Shown piece after piece: positions 48,026 to 59,393 of a stretch of DNA of 64,000 nucleotides. A model generated the notes under the pieces. That model made no database searches, was not told the DNA's origin, and worked only from the letters and a program-made list of their open reading frames with translations. The position numbers and the translations under genes are program-made. This stretch comes from Litoditis marina. Its lineage: Eukaryota; Nematoda; Chromadorea; Rhabditida; Rhabditidae. Numbering within the stretch: position 1 is the first letter of the stretch; each line of letters begins with the position of its first letter. The stretch is from the NCBI GenBank assembly GCA_964036275.1, contig OZ038434.1, positions 37,037,279 through 37,101,278 on the forward strand. Reading direction: 5' to 3'.

Positions 48026-48813
48026 CTGAAACACGATTTCTTATTGAAAATAGAATGCACGATCTGAAGAATGGAAACAATATGTTTCACACTAAAAACA
48101 ATGAGAACGAGAAATTTTTTTTCCTAAAACTAAAAGACTCTGACAAAACTAAAACATTATGGTGTGAATATACTAAATTACGAGTTTCACAAAAACAATT
48201 ATACAGAAAGATCATTATAAAAATGAAACATGAAATTAGGTATAAATACTAGTAATCACGCGTGATATTATTACTGACAATTGAATGTCTCGTAAAGTTT
48301 GCATTCTAATGAGGAACCGTTCGTTTTGTCATTGCAGGTTTCTGAGTTCTGCTGTGTCTATCATTTTTCACGTGACTGTGTAATGGACTAACAGTACAAC
48401 TACTGTGGATAACACGTTTCACTTCCACCTTACTGTGCTGTTTTACAACAACATAACACATAAATCCTTGTCACCAGCTACACAACTGTTAAATTCTTTT
48501 TTCCCAGCTCCCCAGAGAAGCGAAAATGCTACATAAGACTTGAAAAAATCATTTATATGTTACACACAAGGGATTATACTTCTTGTTTTACCAGTTTCCA
48601 GTAGAGACAAACTTTTACGGAGACCGAAAATAATTTATGTTTAGTCACACAAAAGTTTTAAATACTTCGTTCCCAGTACCCCAGAAGAGACAAACTTTTC
48701 CAGAAATTTTAATAACGTTCATTTATCACACAAAACTCGAATACTTCTTCTTCCCCTTCCTTCAAATATGTCTGGAGCCGGCGAAACGCAGTTGTAACTC
48801 CAGTTTGTCCAGG
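48026..48813. other. Intergenic stretch with a MITE
   Basis: Upstream flank of the receptor gene. A MITE with ACGTGACTGTG at its right end occupies about 48275-48395. A 65-residue ORF (48055-48252) is lysine-rich and not recognised. Bases 48480-48720 contain imperfect repeats of a GAGACAAACTTTT motif. Confidence 0.5.
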
Positions 48814-50187
48814 TCATGAGGGTCCATTCTGAAATGAAAACAATGAAAATTGATGAAAATAATAATAATAATGATATTAATAATAATTGTAATAATGATA
48901 ATAATAAAATCAACTATATTCTGCAAGTTTCTAGGACTAATATATTCCAAAACAAGCACAGACTGGGTATGTTGCGTTAACCGGCTGAGTTTGTAGTTTG
49001 GTACCTTTCAATCCTGCTACATTCTGACTAAAACAACGACAAGATTACTGTTAGTCAATTGTACAGTCACGTGAAACATGTTAAACACAGCAGAACTCAG
49101 AAACGTGCAATGACACAGTGCACAATTCCTCAATAGAATGCTAATTTCACGTGAGTATTCAGTTTAGTTCTAGTATATGTAGGTTCTGTCGGTGTTTAGT
49201 ATTGAACCAAGATGAATCTTTTCAGCGAGTAAAATCTTCGCCGCGTGACTCATTCCAAGAAAACAGACTACAAGAATATCTACCAGCTAATACCGACACG
49301 GTAGACTTTCATTAACTTTTTACTAATAAAGTTACGAGGAAACGACTCTGATCCAAGAAAAAAAGAATGTTTTCTCACGTTTTTTGAAAATTCAAGAAAA
49401 TAAATCAACTCCACCGAGTGAACGTAAAAAGTTCTCTCACGTTTTCGCGAAATTACTAGTAAACTTCCCTGTAAAGGCAACTAACCCAAGAGAGAGTGGG
49501 ACGAAGTTCTTGAGTCTGAGTCCTCGCTGTACCTGATCTTCAAGATGCATCATTCGGTTGAAGTAGGGAGCGACGTTCCTGAGGACCTCATCTGAAAAAC
49601 AAAAACTAAAAATATTATTAATAATATTATTGGTTTTAATTCAACAATTGAACTCAAATCGTTTGTTAGTTTAAAACCGGGCGAGAAACACAGATTGGAG
49701 TGCCGGGATTTTCTGTGTATGATATTGAACGCTCTTAACCGAGTTTTTACGGTGCTGCCCAATTCCGCTGTGTTTGCGGTTTGATCACAGCTACTTTCCG
49801 GTCAAAATTCGTCAAACAGAGCACGTGTGATAATCAAACTACAACGACAGGTTCGATTTTCTCATACTGAGTATTGAGATCAAACTACAACACAACATTA
49901 GTTCACTGCGAATATCTCACCCGCGGTGTCGACTGTATCGTTGAGGGAATAGTAGTCCAAATTTGCCTGTTCTCATATCTGTTCCTTATCCTTCTTCCCG
50001 CTGTGTTTGTAGTTTGATCCTTACTTTGAATTCGATCAAACTACCACTCACCTGAAGCATCGACTCTAGTGTTGTGAGCGGTATAGTAATCAAGAGGTTC
50101 TCCGAACAGTGGGGGCATCGGGGGTGAGCGAGCAGCAGCCACACCTACCAGCAGGGTCAGAGAGTGTAGATGGAACTTTATGGACAT
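48814..50187 (-). CDS. Possible small secreted peptide gene
   Basis: Exon 1 (50187-50052) starts MSIKFHLHSLTLLVGVAAAR, a typical signal peptide, and goes on SPPMPPLFGEPLDYYTAHNT to a GTGAGT donor in phase 1. An exon at 49591-49533 fits in phase and reads EVLRNVAPYFNRMMHLEDQ. It splices in phase 0 to an acceptor at 48828, where four codons lead to a TGA (48814). The predicted product is 69 residues. Between exons 1 and 3 lies another well-bordered exon (49966-49921) reading ANLDYYSLNDTVDTA, related to exon 1's end but 46 nt long, so including it brings a stop. A MITE (49050-49180) and TGTAGTTTGATC hairpins sit in the introns. No known family is recognised; the last splice is the weakest part. 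Confidence 0.5.
49050..49180. mobile_element. Palindromic MITE in intron
   Basis: ACAGTCACGTGAAACATG on the left and TTTCACGTGAGTATTCAG on the right. Confidence 0.65.
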
Positions 50188-50793
50188 GTTGGTTTCAACC
50201 AGAGTACTGTCGTTATCAGGGATATTCACAATTCTTTAACGAACTACTTACTGAGTTACATTCAAGCAGTGTGTGACCGATTATTTGACAGACATTCTGG
50301 AAATGTTAAATGGCCTGAGAAATTAGCTACTATTCAATGAATAGTACTCACAAGTTTAGAGTTGATTCATCTTTTTGAACAATGAGAAACGAAAAGGTGT
50401 GGAAAGGAGAAAAGAAATAAGAGTTTTCGTCCAACATCTCTTCTCTTTCGAAAAATTGGGTGTTTGAGTTTGGCGAATGATTCTCAGTTTTGAACTACAA
50501 TTTAACTGCACTCTTACAGAGCAAAACTTGGTTGAGGATTTTCGCACCTTATTCTCGTACTCAGGAACAGTGAATCGAGAGCATTTTCCATAAACTTCAT
50601 TTACAACAGCCTTCGAAAGTTTGTAAGTAAATTTTAAAAAAAAGTCGCTTTCACTGGTGACAGCGTCATTTTCTAACCAGTTATTCAGTTTGGTCATCCA
50701 GAGAAAACACCCTACATCGTGGAACATGAACTACACATCGGGTTCGTCGATTCAATAGATTTAGGTAACGCAAACCGAAATGTTGAACATTGC
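50188..50793. other. No gene recognised
   Basis: Flank of the secreted-peptide gene. A 123-residue reverse ORF (50727-50356) shares about 70 bp with 8390-8470, has no domain I know and is not called. The promoter of the gene to the left may lie near 50190-50340. Confidence 0.4.
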
Positions 50794-51120
50794 TACGCGC
50801 CGAACGGGATCGAGCCGGGAGCGGCTAGGCGGAAGGCAGGCGCGCTACCCGCTGCGCTACTTGGACATTATTTCCAAAGGAGGTATATGATAGGCATCGC
50901 TATACCCATTTTCGAAAACAAATTGTTCATCTATTCGCTAAACTTGTTTGGTCAAAAACCACAAGCGAAGACATACAAAGTTTATTGACTGATTTATTGT
51001 TGATTTGTTATATACAAAGAATTGTTGTGATCAATGATTGTTGGTGTTGAAGAAGATGTCACTGGCTTGAAAACATAAGTATTGATTGGAGATGGTAAAA
51101 AATATTACTATCCATTCGTG
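50794..51120 (-). mobile_element. tRNA-derived SINE-like element, GC-rich head
   Basis: On the minus strand box A TAGCGCAGCGG (50859-50849) and box B GGCTCGATCCC (50816-50806) are in tRNA spacing and the D-stem GCGC pairs. The anticodon and T-stems are broken. The body (50860-51080) matches 240-480. Confidence 0.6.
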
Positions 51121-51190
51121 TTAACTCTTGTTCTCTCTCTCTCTCTCTTTCTTTCTCTCTCTCTCTCTTTCTCTCTCTCTTTATATTTGA
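51121..51190. repeat. (TC)n-rich tract
   Basis: CT repeats with TTTC interruptions, in the same position relative to the SINE body as at 630-679. Confidence 0.85.
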
Positions 51191-51345
51191 TTGGACTCTC
51201 GTGAGAAAATCTCAGGATGTTCACGCTAATCTCAAGCATCTTTTTCACTTTATTTTTCTAGACGCCTGAGATTCCTACTGAGACTTGGCAGTGTGCCAAC
51301 GAACATTCTAGGATGTTTTTCACCGCTTTGGAGGTTTTTTCAATA
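51191..51345 (+). repeat. Partial segment R3, left of LINE
   Basis: From about 51270 this matches 34405-34480. It breaks off at CAATA, where the reverse LINE begins. Confidence 0.7.
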
Positions 51346-52645
51346 TGAATGAATTTATTACGCAAATGAAGCGTGTGATAAGATAAATTGGTAAAATGGA
51401 AAACATTGTCGAGATTGCAAGGTATGGTTCAAACACGGAAAGATATTACAACAAGTTGGAGGCAAGTTCTACGCGGAACCGAAAACATAGGTAATATACA
51501 GTACAAGAATGGATAATATGGCAATAGTTACATCGTAAACAGTCAGTCAATACAGTACATATTTCACAATATTATGTTATTATTCGTTTTAGCCCAGCAA
51601 CTGAAAATGGCAATATCTTCTTTTTACTTAGTTTCAAGTATTTTGAGCCTGCTCGCACGGAGAAAAATTGCTGACGCAATTTTGTTTTTGGTATTGGAAA
51701 ACTCAGTTTTGAGTTTGATCCTCTAGTTCTGGAGTTTGAAAAAGTATAAAAGTTTGAAGGTCTGACCAGTTAAAATTTTGTGCACCATGACCAGATCAAA
51801 TCTATCTCTACGACTGAGGAGAGATGTCAGACTAAGTATTCTATTTCGCACTTCAGATGAAGGTACTTTACAATAAGTGTAGCCTCCTTTCCTCATGAAC
51901 AACTTCCTAGTGAAGTCGTTTTGCACAGATTCAAGTGCTTTTACAGCACCTTTATCTGAATTAAACACAGTACATCCACTTTCAACAATAGGACGAACAT
52001 AAGTCTTATATAATTTCACAAGGACATCTTGTTTTTTTTACTTTCAACGATTTGAATAAATTGAAAGTTCTTCTCTTTGCAAGTCTGCTTATTCTCTTAC
52101 AATGATCAGCAAAGTTCAGTGATTCATCTATAATAAATCCTAAATCCCGCATAGTACTGACTTTCTCAACATCAGAGCAAGAAATAACGTAGTTTCTTTT
52201 CGGATTGTTTTTACCAATATGCATCATTTTCGTTTTTTCTACTGCTAATGGTAACTGCCAGTCTTGTGACCATTCATACATCTTGTTTATAGCAGACTGG
52301 AGATGGTCTGTAGTTTGGTCAGGAGGAAAACTCTGATAAACTTTCGTGTCATCCGCGAACATTTTACATCTAACTCTACCACCAATTGACAGCATTTCTG
52401 GAACTTCGCAGGTGTAAATGCTGAACAGTATTGGGGAAAGAACACCCCTGAGGGACTCCACTGGTAATTTTGTGAACTTCTGATTTTACTCGACCAATAG
52501 TAACTTGAAATGTTCTTTCAGATAAGAAAGATGTAATCCAATTGACAATAGAGGTATGAAACCCTAACGTTTTCAATCTATGCAAAAGTTTCACATGAGA
52601 AACTCGATCGAAGGCTTTTGAAAAATCGAAATAAACTACATACTA
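51346..52645 (-). mobile_element. 5'-truncated LINE, reverse, decayed RT
   Basis: Starts in the RT palm (VVYFDFSKAFDRVSHVKLLH near 52640), then SGVPQG (about 52460), FADDTKVY (near 52360) and KLYKTYVRPIVESGCTVF (near 52015). Three frames are needed to follow it, so it has at least two frameshifts. The 3' end reads AATAAATTCATTCA, the same TTCA-type tail as the LINE at 23359. A 5-bp CAATA flanks both ends. It interrupts R3 at a place that is intact at 34480. Confidence 0.85.
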
Positions 52646-54140
52646 CAATAGTCTGCAATGCTCTGGAAGCGATTGTTCAATCCCATAAGACAATGTTAAC
52701 AAAAACGTCTGTAGAGTACTTTGTCTGCTCTAAGGAATAGTCATCCAAAAATCTTGGCACAATGCCAAGGGGTCTCAGTGGGAATGAAATGAATAATATT
52801 TCTACGTTATCCATAGTGATGACCATTGAATGCAACCAGAGAGATTGAGGAACACAAATGGACATTTATCGATTTCACTGTGCCTCGATCAAAAAGGTCA
52901 CTTTCGCGTCAAACTACAACGAAGAGTTGGGCACTTTTCATAGAGTTTCATGGGAATATACTAGAAGTAAATTGAACAGTCACGTGAGGTTATCATTCTA
53001 ACGAGGAATCGCGCGCTTTGTCTTTTCACGTTTCTGACTTCTGCTGTGTTTAACATGTTTCAAGTGACTGTGCGAATGACTAACAATATTATGTCGGGAC
53101 CATGATCATCGTCCTTAGAGGCATAGGCGAAAGCTGTCCTTTTGTTGTTTGTTTTTCTGTGATTGTAGTTCGATCACATTCTTCTTCTTTTTCTTCTTTT
53201 TCTCATGTTCCGGACCTCATAATTTGGTTCATATTCTTACCTCTTGAATATAATTGAGGTTCATAGTGAATCCGCAACTACCTATCGCCTTTCCAATATT
53301 CTCACCCAGGTGTGCTACTCAAAACAGAAACCCCAATTAACGTGTAGGCGTGGCATCTTGGTGTAACCTTTGAGCCTATATAATTCCCATTACCGGATCA
53401 TACATCTCTGGAAAGTACTACATACTTACCTCTACATTATTATGTTCTCCCATCAGGTTAGCTTTCTTCATATTTCTTTACCAGAAATCTCAATTGTTCC
53501 TAAGGAACACGATGTTTCTCGAGAATATAAGGTTCGCAATTGTTCACCGAATCTTTGCTGTAATCAGCACTTCGCGACCAAACTACAAACCTGTATAACG
53601 TAGCAAAGCGAGCGTGTATTTCATGGAAAAATATTTTGGCTGTTTTTAGTTAACACATTCTATCTCTCAATTGTATTCTGCTGTGTTTGTGAACAATAGT
53701 TCGAGCAGTTGTGTAGCAATAGTACGCATTATACGGTTCGGACTAAAAAGAGAGCGTTTTACCCATATTCGTGTTATGGATTTCTTCAGGGAAATCAACC
53801 GTTTGATAGAGAATATCAGATTTTTTTCACTACGCTTAAATGGTACTGACTTTTTCAGGAAATATGTGAAGTGCGGGTGGTGATGGTGAAAGGCTTCGGT
53901 TGATCGTATCGAATAGAAATACCAGCTTGGTTCCCGATCAGTTTCCGACCCTTTCTTCAAGTACTGGACAAGGTAATTTAGTTTTATCAGTACAATATAA
54001 GTAACTTGAAATGTAGAAGTTTTATTATCTAGAAATTTACGGGCTTCAAGCCTATTTTCGTACTTTGGTGGAGGTGCGGAGGCCAAAACGGTGTAACTTT
54101 GAACTTAATCAATATTTAACTTTACAGATAGTCCCAATTA
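52646..54140 (+). repeat. R3 end, MITE and segment R1, copy e
   Basis: 52646-52964 matches 34483-34797, 52965-53085 is the MITE and 53086-54140 is R1. Short ORFs recur in the copies without a conserved frame. Confidence 0.8.
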
Positions 54141-55571
54141 TCGCGCGCAGCGCAAAGCGCTGCGTGTGAGTTGTGTTTGGTTTGGCCATTGCGCACCCAT
54201 TTTTGGCTTTCAAACCACAAAAGTCTTCAAATAAAACATTTTTTTCGAAATTTAAAAAGAGAGAGAGAGCTAGATATGTATTAAATACATGTTGTGTGAA
54301 AAAATTAGGATAATCGGTCGAGGTTGAGAAAAGTTATGCTGCCGTGTCGTTATGAAAATTTCCGTTGTCCCTCGTCCCTCGTCGCTCGTCCCTCGTCGCT
54401 CGTCGCGCGTCGCGCATCGCGCGTCCCTCGTCCCTCGTCCAATGTCCGCATAGAAAATTATTTTTTTAACTACTGGACCGATTTGGCTGAAATTTGGCAC
54501 ACATGTGTAAACCCCAAAGTTAGCGCGGCCCCAGAAGTTTGGTGATGTCACGTTATGTCTGACGCTTGGCGCTGGCGCCAGATGGCGCCAAAAGCTGGAA
54601 AATATGTGTTCCCATGAATAAATTTGTTTGAAATTTCGCACAGATGTCATAAAAGTAGGTTCAACCTGATTTCCAAAACATGGTGCCATTATTATCAAAT
54701 GGCGCCAAACGCGGGCGCCTATTGGCGTCAAATGAGGACAACATTAGCGAAGTAGGGTAACGACCGGATTCGTTCACAGATGTCAGAACTATACATTTTG
54801 TTAACAGGCGGATCAACATTTTATCCACATTTCTTTGACATTTGGCGCCGAGAAGCCCGTTTATCCGCCAATTGGCGCCAAAATTGAAGATATTGTTTCC
54901 GAACAAAAAATCATCGGAAACTGTGCCAAATGGTTGAAACCGTTCGTTCCAGGTTTTCCACCAATTGGAGTAACATGTATGATTATTGGCGCCAAACGCT
55001 GGCGCCCGTTGGCGCCAAATAAGTAAAGCGTTGCGTTGTACTGAAATGACTCAGATTTTTTACGTTTTTTAGAGGTCAATTGGCGCCAAAAATAATTTGA
55101 AAAACTAGTATCACACCATTTGAAAACTCGAAACTTCGCCCACTAATCAGGATGTTTTATAGTCACCAATTTTCGTATTTCATTCTGATTGTTCTGATCA
55201 ATGAGTGATTGTACTAGTACAACTAGCAAAAAGAGAACAATTAGTAAAAAGTGGGGGACCAGGAAGTGTGTGAGTTCTGTTCGATTTCACCGTTTTGAGC
55301 AAAAAGTGTACAATACAGGTAGGGAGTGTGCAACAAAAATAGAACAATACATAGGTTTGCACAACGGTTCACAAAAAACATTGATAACAAAAATCGTGAT
55401 TTTAGCGTGAGTGTATAAGTGGTTTAACGTACGTACGTTGTGAACCGTTGTGCAAACCTATGTATTGTTCTATTTTCGTTGCACACTCCCTGCCTGTATT
55501 GTACACTTTTTGCTGAAAACGGTGAAATCGAACAGAACTCACACACTTCCTGGTCCCCCACTTTTTACTAA
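54141..55571 (+). mobile_element. Non-autonomous Helitron, copy 3
   Basis: Starts TCGCGCGCAGCGC and ends TTTTTACTAA. The flanks join as AATTA|TTATTAGTTC, identical to the empty site near 27745 (AATTATTATTAGTTC). Contains a degenerate heptamer tract (54367-54440), GGCGCCA-rich sequence (54560-55095) and the long palindrome (about 55215-55571). The shortest of the three copies; no transposase. Confidence 0.85.
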
Positions 55572-55918
55572 TTATTAGTTCATTTGGTTATTCATGCGAA
55601 AACTTCGTTCAAGTTAAGAACTCAGTTGTGAGAACAGTTGTTTTGTGATCCAGGTATAACTTTCCAACTTTTTTTCAGGTGTTATATTCCACCACATCCA
55701 TGATCGTTGTTAACATCATGAATCATATTCTTCTACATTCCGGTCATATATACTGGTTTTCAATGGTGTAAATGTGTTATGGATCAGTACACTACCACTG
55801 ATGTACTGACCTCATTGGCGATATTCTGTATTGTATCTCGAATTCGATGTCATACTCCACTACCAAACTGTTTCTGCTCTCCTTCAGCTGATTCTGTTGG
55901 TTCTATTATGTCCGAGGT
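55572..55918 (+). pseudogene. E1-like chemoreceptor exon, copy e first
   Basis: The exon-like part is 55679-55918 with TTTTTCAG and a GTATGT donor, stronger than the usual GTAAAT. It ends in the TM2 text of the family. The E2 partner has been replaced by unrelated sequence (55919-56220). Confidence 0.5.
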
Positions 55919-56311
55919 ATGTCTAGAACTAGAATTATGGTTGAGTTATCCTGACTTGAAAACACGGTAGAATCTCTAGTTGAGATTGAAAAACGATGAA
56001 ACTATGCACTGGTTTTCTGGATTTCAAATTGGCAAGCGCGTTGGTTGGATAATGAAGGAAACTGTTTTTTTGCGAACTATATAAAATCGTAAAAGACCGT
56101 TCGACTGAGATGCTAACTTTCTTCATCAACTTACTTTTACACGTGTGATGTAGTACATTTGACAGAATCGGAACAAAGTACGTAGTATGTAAATAAATAG
56201 TTGTGCAATTTCCGTGAGGCCTGAAATAAACGGCGCGAAATTAACAATTGGCAGTAAAATAAATGTAAAAACTGTTATTTTGTGACCCATTAATATCTAT
56301 ACTTCTTTCAG
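55919..56311. other. Unclassified sequence between E1-like exons
   Basis: Here the other copies carry an E2-like exon and the spacer; this copy has different AT-rich sequence. No gene recognised. Confidence 0.4.
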
Positions 56312-56549
56312 ATGATACATTTCACTACATCCATGGTCGTTTTTAACAACATGAATCATATTTCTCTGTATTCCGGTCGTATATACTGGTTTTCAATGGT
56401 ATAAATGTGTGGATCAGTAAAATACCACTGATGTACTGGCCGCGAATATTCGGCTATTCCCTATTTTATCCCGAACTAGATGTCATACTCCACTACTGAA
56501 CTGTTTCTGCTCTCCTTCAGCTGGTTCTGTTGGTTCTATTATGTCTGAG
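56312..56549 (+). pseudogene. E1-like chemoreceptor exon, copy e second
   Basis: CTTTCAG acceptor, GTAAAT donor and the TM2 text (TVSALLQLVLLVLLCL-like). The composite copy ends soon after, near 56650. Confidence 0.5.
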
Positions 56550-56682
56550 GTAAATTGTTGATTTAGTCTTATCCATACTTTCTCGCCACTTGACTAACCG
56601 TTTTCGGTTTTGCTCGAGTTTTTTTTGGTGTCCTAATATTTTGTTGTTCACTTATATGTGTTTTAAATATGTATACTTCCAG

Positions 56683-57895
56683 ACATGACTGTGCAAACCG
56701 TATCCATCAAAGAATTCCTGGAACGCAACCGCCACCTCCCCGAGACACTCCGAGTAGAGCTGGTTATCACTCTTCTCTAAAACGGTACTAGTTACCACTC
56801 AAGAACTGGGCTGCGCATTCAAGGATCTGTTGTGAGGTAATAAACCGAAATTCATTCAAAACTTTTGTAATGTGTCTAAAAAAATTAAACACTTCACTGT
56901 CTGCCAAAATAAACACAATTGAAATAGTGGAAGTATTTTGGTGTGTCATGGAAGCTACAAATTGGTGAGGCATTTAGAATTATTGTGTAGTTCATGTCAT
57001 TCCCACTGAGACCCATTGGCTTCCGCCATGATTTTCAGATGACCATTTCTTAGAGCAAACATAGGTACTCTAAAGATATTTTCTGTTTACGTGTTCTTAT
57101 GAAACTGGAAAACCATTAACAAGGATTTACTGTTATTTGAAAAACTCGAAAGTGGAGAAAAATAGCCTGGATTATTCATTGGCAAGCTGCCCAGTCCAGT
57201 TGGAAAATGTGAGCACTGTACTCTAGCTCATTTATATATGTTTATATTGTTATTGGTTTCTCACAATCCGTTTCACAGGTACTACTTCTCCTGGCACTAA
57301 AACAATGTGGCTGAGAAGGATTGAAGGCGTCTCCAACAAAAACTCCCCGCTGGTACGCGGCAACCTGGTGGAATATTTCCAAGAACGGTACGTTTTCTCG
57401 GCAACTTTTCTCTATTCTCAGACCGGAATGTTTTGAATCAACAATAAACTTGAATAATGCTTGGCTTTTGATAGATACAACTTCTGATAGGCTATTTAGG
57501 TGTGTTTTTCATGTATTTTAGTGCAGTCATTGAATGCATAATGAACTTAAACATGAACACAAATAGGCATTAGGTGGTGGATGTAGTTTAAATGAGATTA
57601 TGTGTATACAACGCGGCATAACCCCGCGTCGGGGTTGCAATTCAATTTTTGAAATTGTCATCCATCACATATTATCGCCAGCTAGTCAAAGACATAGTCA
57701 CCCAAACAGTGCTTCCAAAATACCATTTAAAAGCGCATCTATTTTCATATTAAAATTGAATCGCTATGACCTATAATTCATTTCAGACATGGAGTTGTAA
57801 TCAGCAATCTGCAACTGGCCGTGTACGAGCTTGTGGGAGCTGCTGGCACCATCCCATTGGAGCTGCTGGATGTAGTGGTTGTCGCCAGCATGTGA
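56683..57895 (+). pseudogene. PAZ-like (Argonaute-type) gene piece 1, three exons
   Basis: Exon 1 (56683-56784, ATG 56685) reads MTVQTVSIKEFLERNRHLPE. Exon 2 (57279-57387) has MWLRRIEGVSNKNSPLVRGN and LVEYFQE. Exon 3 (57787-57895) has HGVVISNLQLAVYELVGAAG, TIPLELLDV and a TGA. Phases fit (1 and 2) but exon 1 has a TAA at 56778, six bases before its phase-compatible GTACTA donor, hence the pseudogene call; a separate short product from the ATG in exon 2 is possible. The order (short YF motif, beta-rich stretch, PLELL) is that of the PAZ domain, which binds the 3' end of small RNAs. Length is far below a full Argonaute; no PIWI domain follows. The call is by pattern. Confidence 0.5.
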
Positions 57896-58100
57896 GGACC
57901 TCTTCTCCCTCTTGTCAGTCACCGTGCCATCCAGCCACACCACTTCGCATCCTACAATTCGCTCGTTTCTTGTTTAGTTGTGGTGAATGAAAACTGTTTT
58001 TCAGTTTGTGATTGAGTGGAAAATGTTGGGGCAGAAATTTTTATACATTTAAATAAGTTTCGTATAACACCCATTATCAAGAACTGAACAACGTTCAAAT
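57896..58100. other. Intergenic gap between PAZ-like piece 1 and polymerase piece
   Basis: AT-rich, no feature recognised; the inverted duplication begins near 58100. Confidence 0.4.
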
Positions 58101-58530
58101 TGAATTTAGTTCAAATATGCAGAATGGTATGATTGTGCGCTGCCTAAATAATACGAGCCTTTAGAGTGACTTGATTGAGACAGACAGAGAACGAACTACA
58201 AAGATTTATATACATTTATATATAATATTTTACAATTAGTGTTTATCAGGTGTAGGGGTACTGGCCTCGCTCCTTACAGGGGTGGTAGTTGTAGTTGGAG
58301 GACTGAAATGTGGAGAGTTACTATTGAAAACCAAGTATTGTTGTAGTTCGATCCCAAAGTTAGATTCTTTTTAGATAACTTGCCTAGAATCCGGTGGTGT
58401 GGTTTCGAAATAGGCGTGCCACGCCCAGGTACCAGAAAATATAAACAATGATAGTTTACATGATGACGCTAACCTTTTTTCGATTGCTTCCTGGTCCAAG
58501 TAGCCATAGGGCACAGTTGTGAAATTAGGC
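58100..58530 (-). repeat. Inverted duplication, left arm
   Basis: The reverse complement of about 59394-59900. It spans the polymerase 3' exon end and its downstream flank (for example CTCCAACTACAACTAC and TTCAAATATGCAGA). The right arm carries about 90 bp extra near 59480-59570. Confidence 0.85.
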
Positions 58531-59294
58531 AGATATCGTAGTTTGGTCATCACTGGTTGTAGTTTTTTCTTGAGAACTTCGGTGGTTATTTGACCAAGTT
58601 TTTCCACAATCATGGCTCGTTCAGTCTCAACAACTCCGGGGTTTTCCTCAGCAACCAGGTCACGAACCATTCTTCCATGACTTGGAAGTTGATATTCTTC
58701 GCCGCTTCGGAATCAAGCGTCTGAAATCGGGTTGTTGAACACTTTATGAACTATGAGAAAACATGCCAATAGGGATGGAGTTAAACTAACCACTCCTTTG
58801 ACTTTGCAGACAGTCTTGACATGTCCGGTGTCGTTTTCCAGCAATAATGAGTAGACTTTCAGCGCCATGCTCACAAACTTGGTTGTCCGGTAGCCTTCCG
58901 GTATTTCCGATGTCAAAAACTCAAGCCGGTCCGCACGGAGGTCAGCCAACCTGTCCGGTTTGCTGTCGTCGTTGAGGAATATGAGAGAATCGGTATCTGA
59001 AAATGGGAAGTTTATACTGCGTAATTTTTTGAAACAATATAACACAACTCATTGCCTGCAGTAAACGAAGTGGAGCGTACGCAGCAGTGTAGGCCGCAAT
59101 CACATCGTTTGTGTATTCCTCGGACTTTCTTCTCCACGCGTGGTTTGTACGAGCAAACTACAGAGTCATCCAGGAGCGAGAAGCCGGTAATCTCAATCTT
59201 TGTGCCGTTGATCAGCTTGCATAGTTTTTCACTGTTCGAAAGCATGAACTCCGTCACAGTTTGGTCCGGATTCTGGCCGGTTTTGCCCCAGACA
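58236..59294 (-). pseudogene. Family-B DNA polymerase remnant (Polinton/Maverick type)
   Basis: Reading leftward: an exon from 59294 with VWGKTGQNPD and KIEITGFSLLDDSVV, then a frame change near 59108 followed by NDVIAAYTAAYAPLRLL, the aromatic/TA motif of the palm. The metal-binding DTDS motif (58997-58986) follows after a possible 49-bp intron. The exon to 58791 has FLTSEIPEGYRTTKFVSMAL; the next (58720-58474) needs another frame change near 58673 and ends with TTVPYGYLDQ. A last exon (58302-58236) is threonine-rich. This is the C-terminal half of a protein-primed type polymerase as found in Polintons and adenoviruses. The N-terminal exonuclease half is missing, cut by the inverted duplication. 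Two frameshifts mark it as dead. Confidence 0.75.
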
Positions 59295-59393
59295 CTGAAA
59301 AGTTCAGTTGTATGGTTTGTAGTTTGATCACTTGAGTGAAATCACGTATGGAATTGCTTTTACATGTTGAAAAGAGTTTTTTTCACACCCGAT
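59295..59393. other. Break between polymerase piece and right arm
   Basis: It holds a TTTGTAGTTTGATC motif and AT-rich sequence. The right arm of the inverted duplication starts at about 59394. Confidence 0.5.

Noticed and set aside
48055..48252. 65-residue lysine-rich ORF upstream of the receptor
   Set aside because: AT-rich composition, no motif, no splice or promoter support.
50356..50727. 123-residue reverse ORF
   Set aside because: No recognisable domain, part of it matches non-coding sequence at 8390-8470, and it has no clear exon borders.
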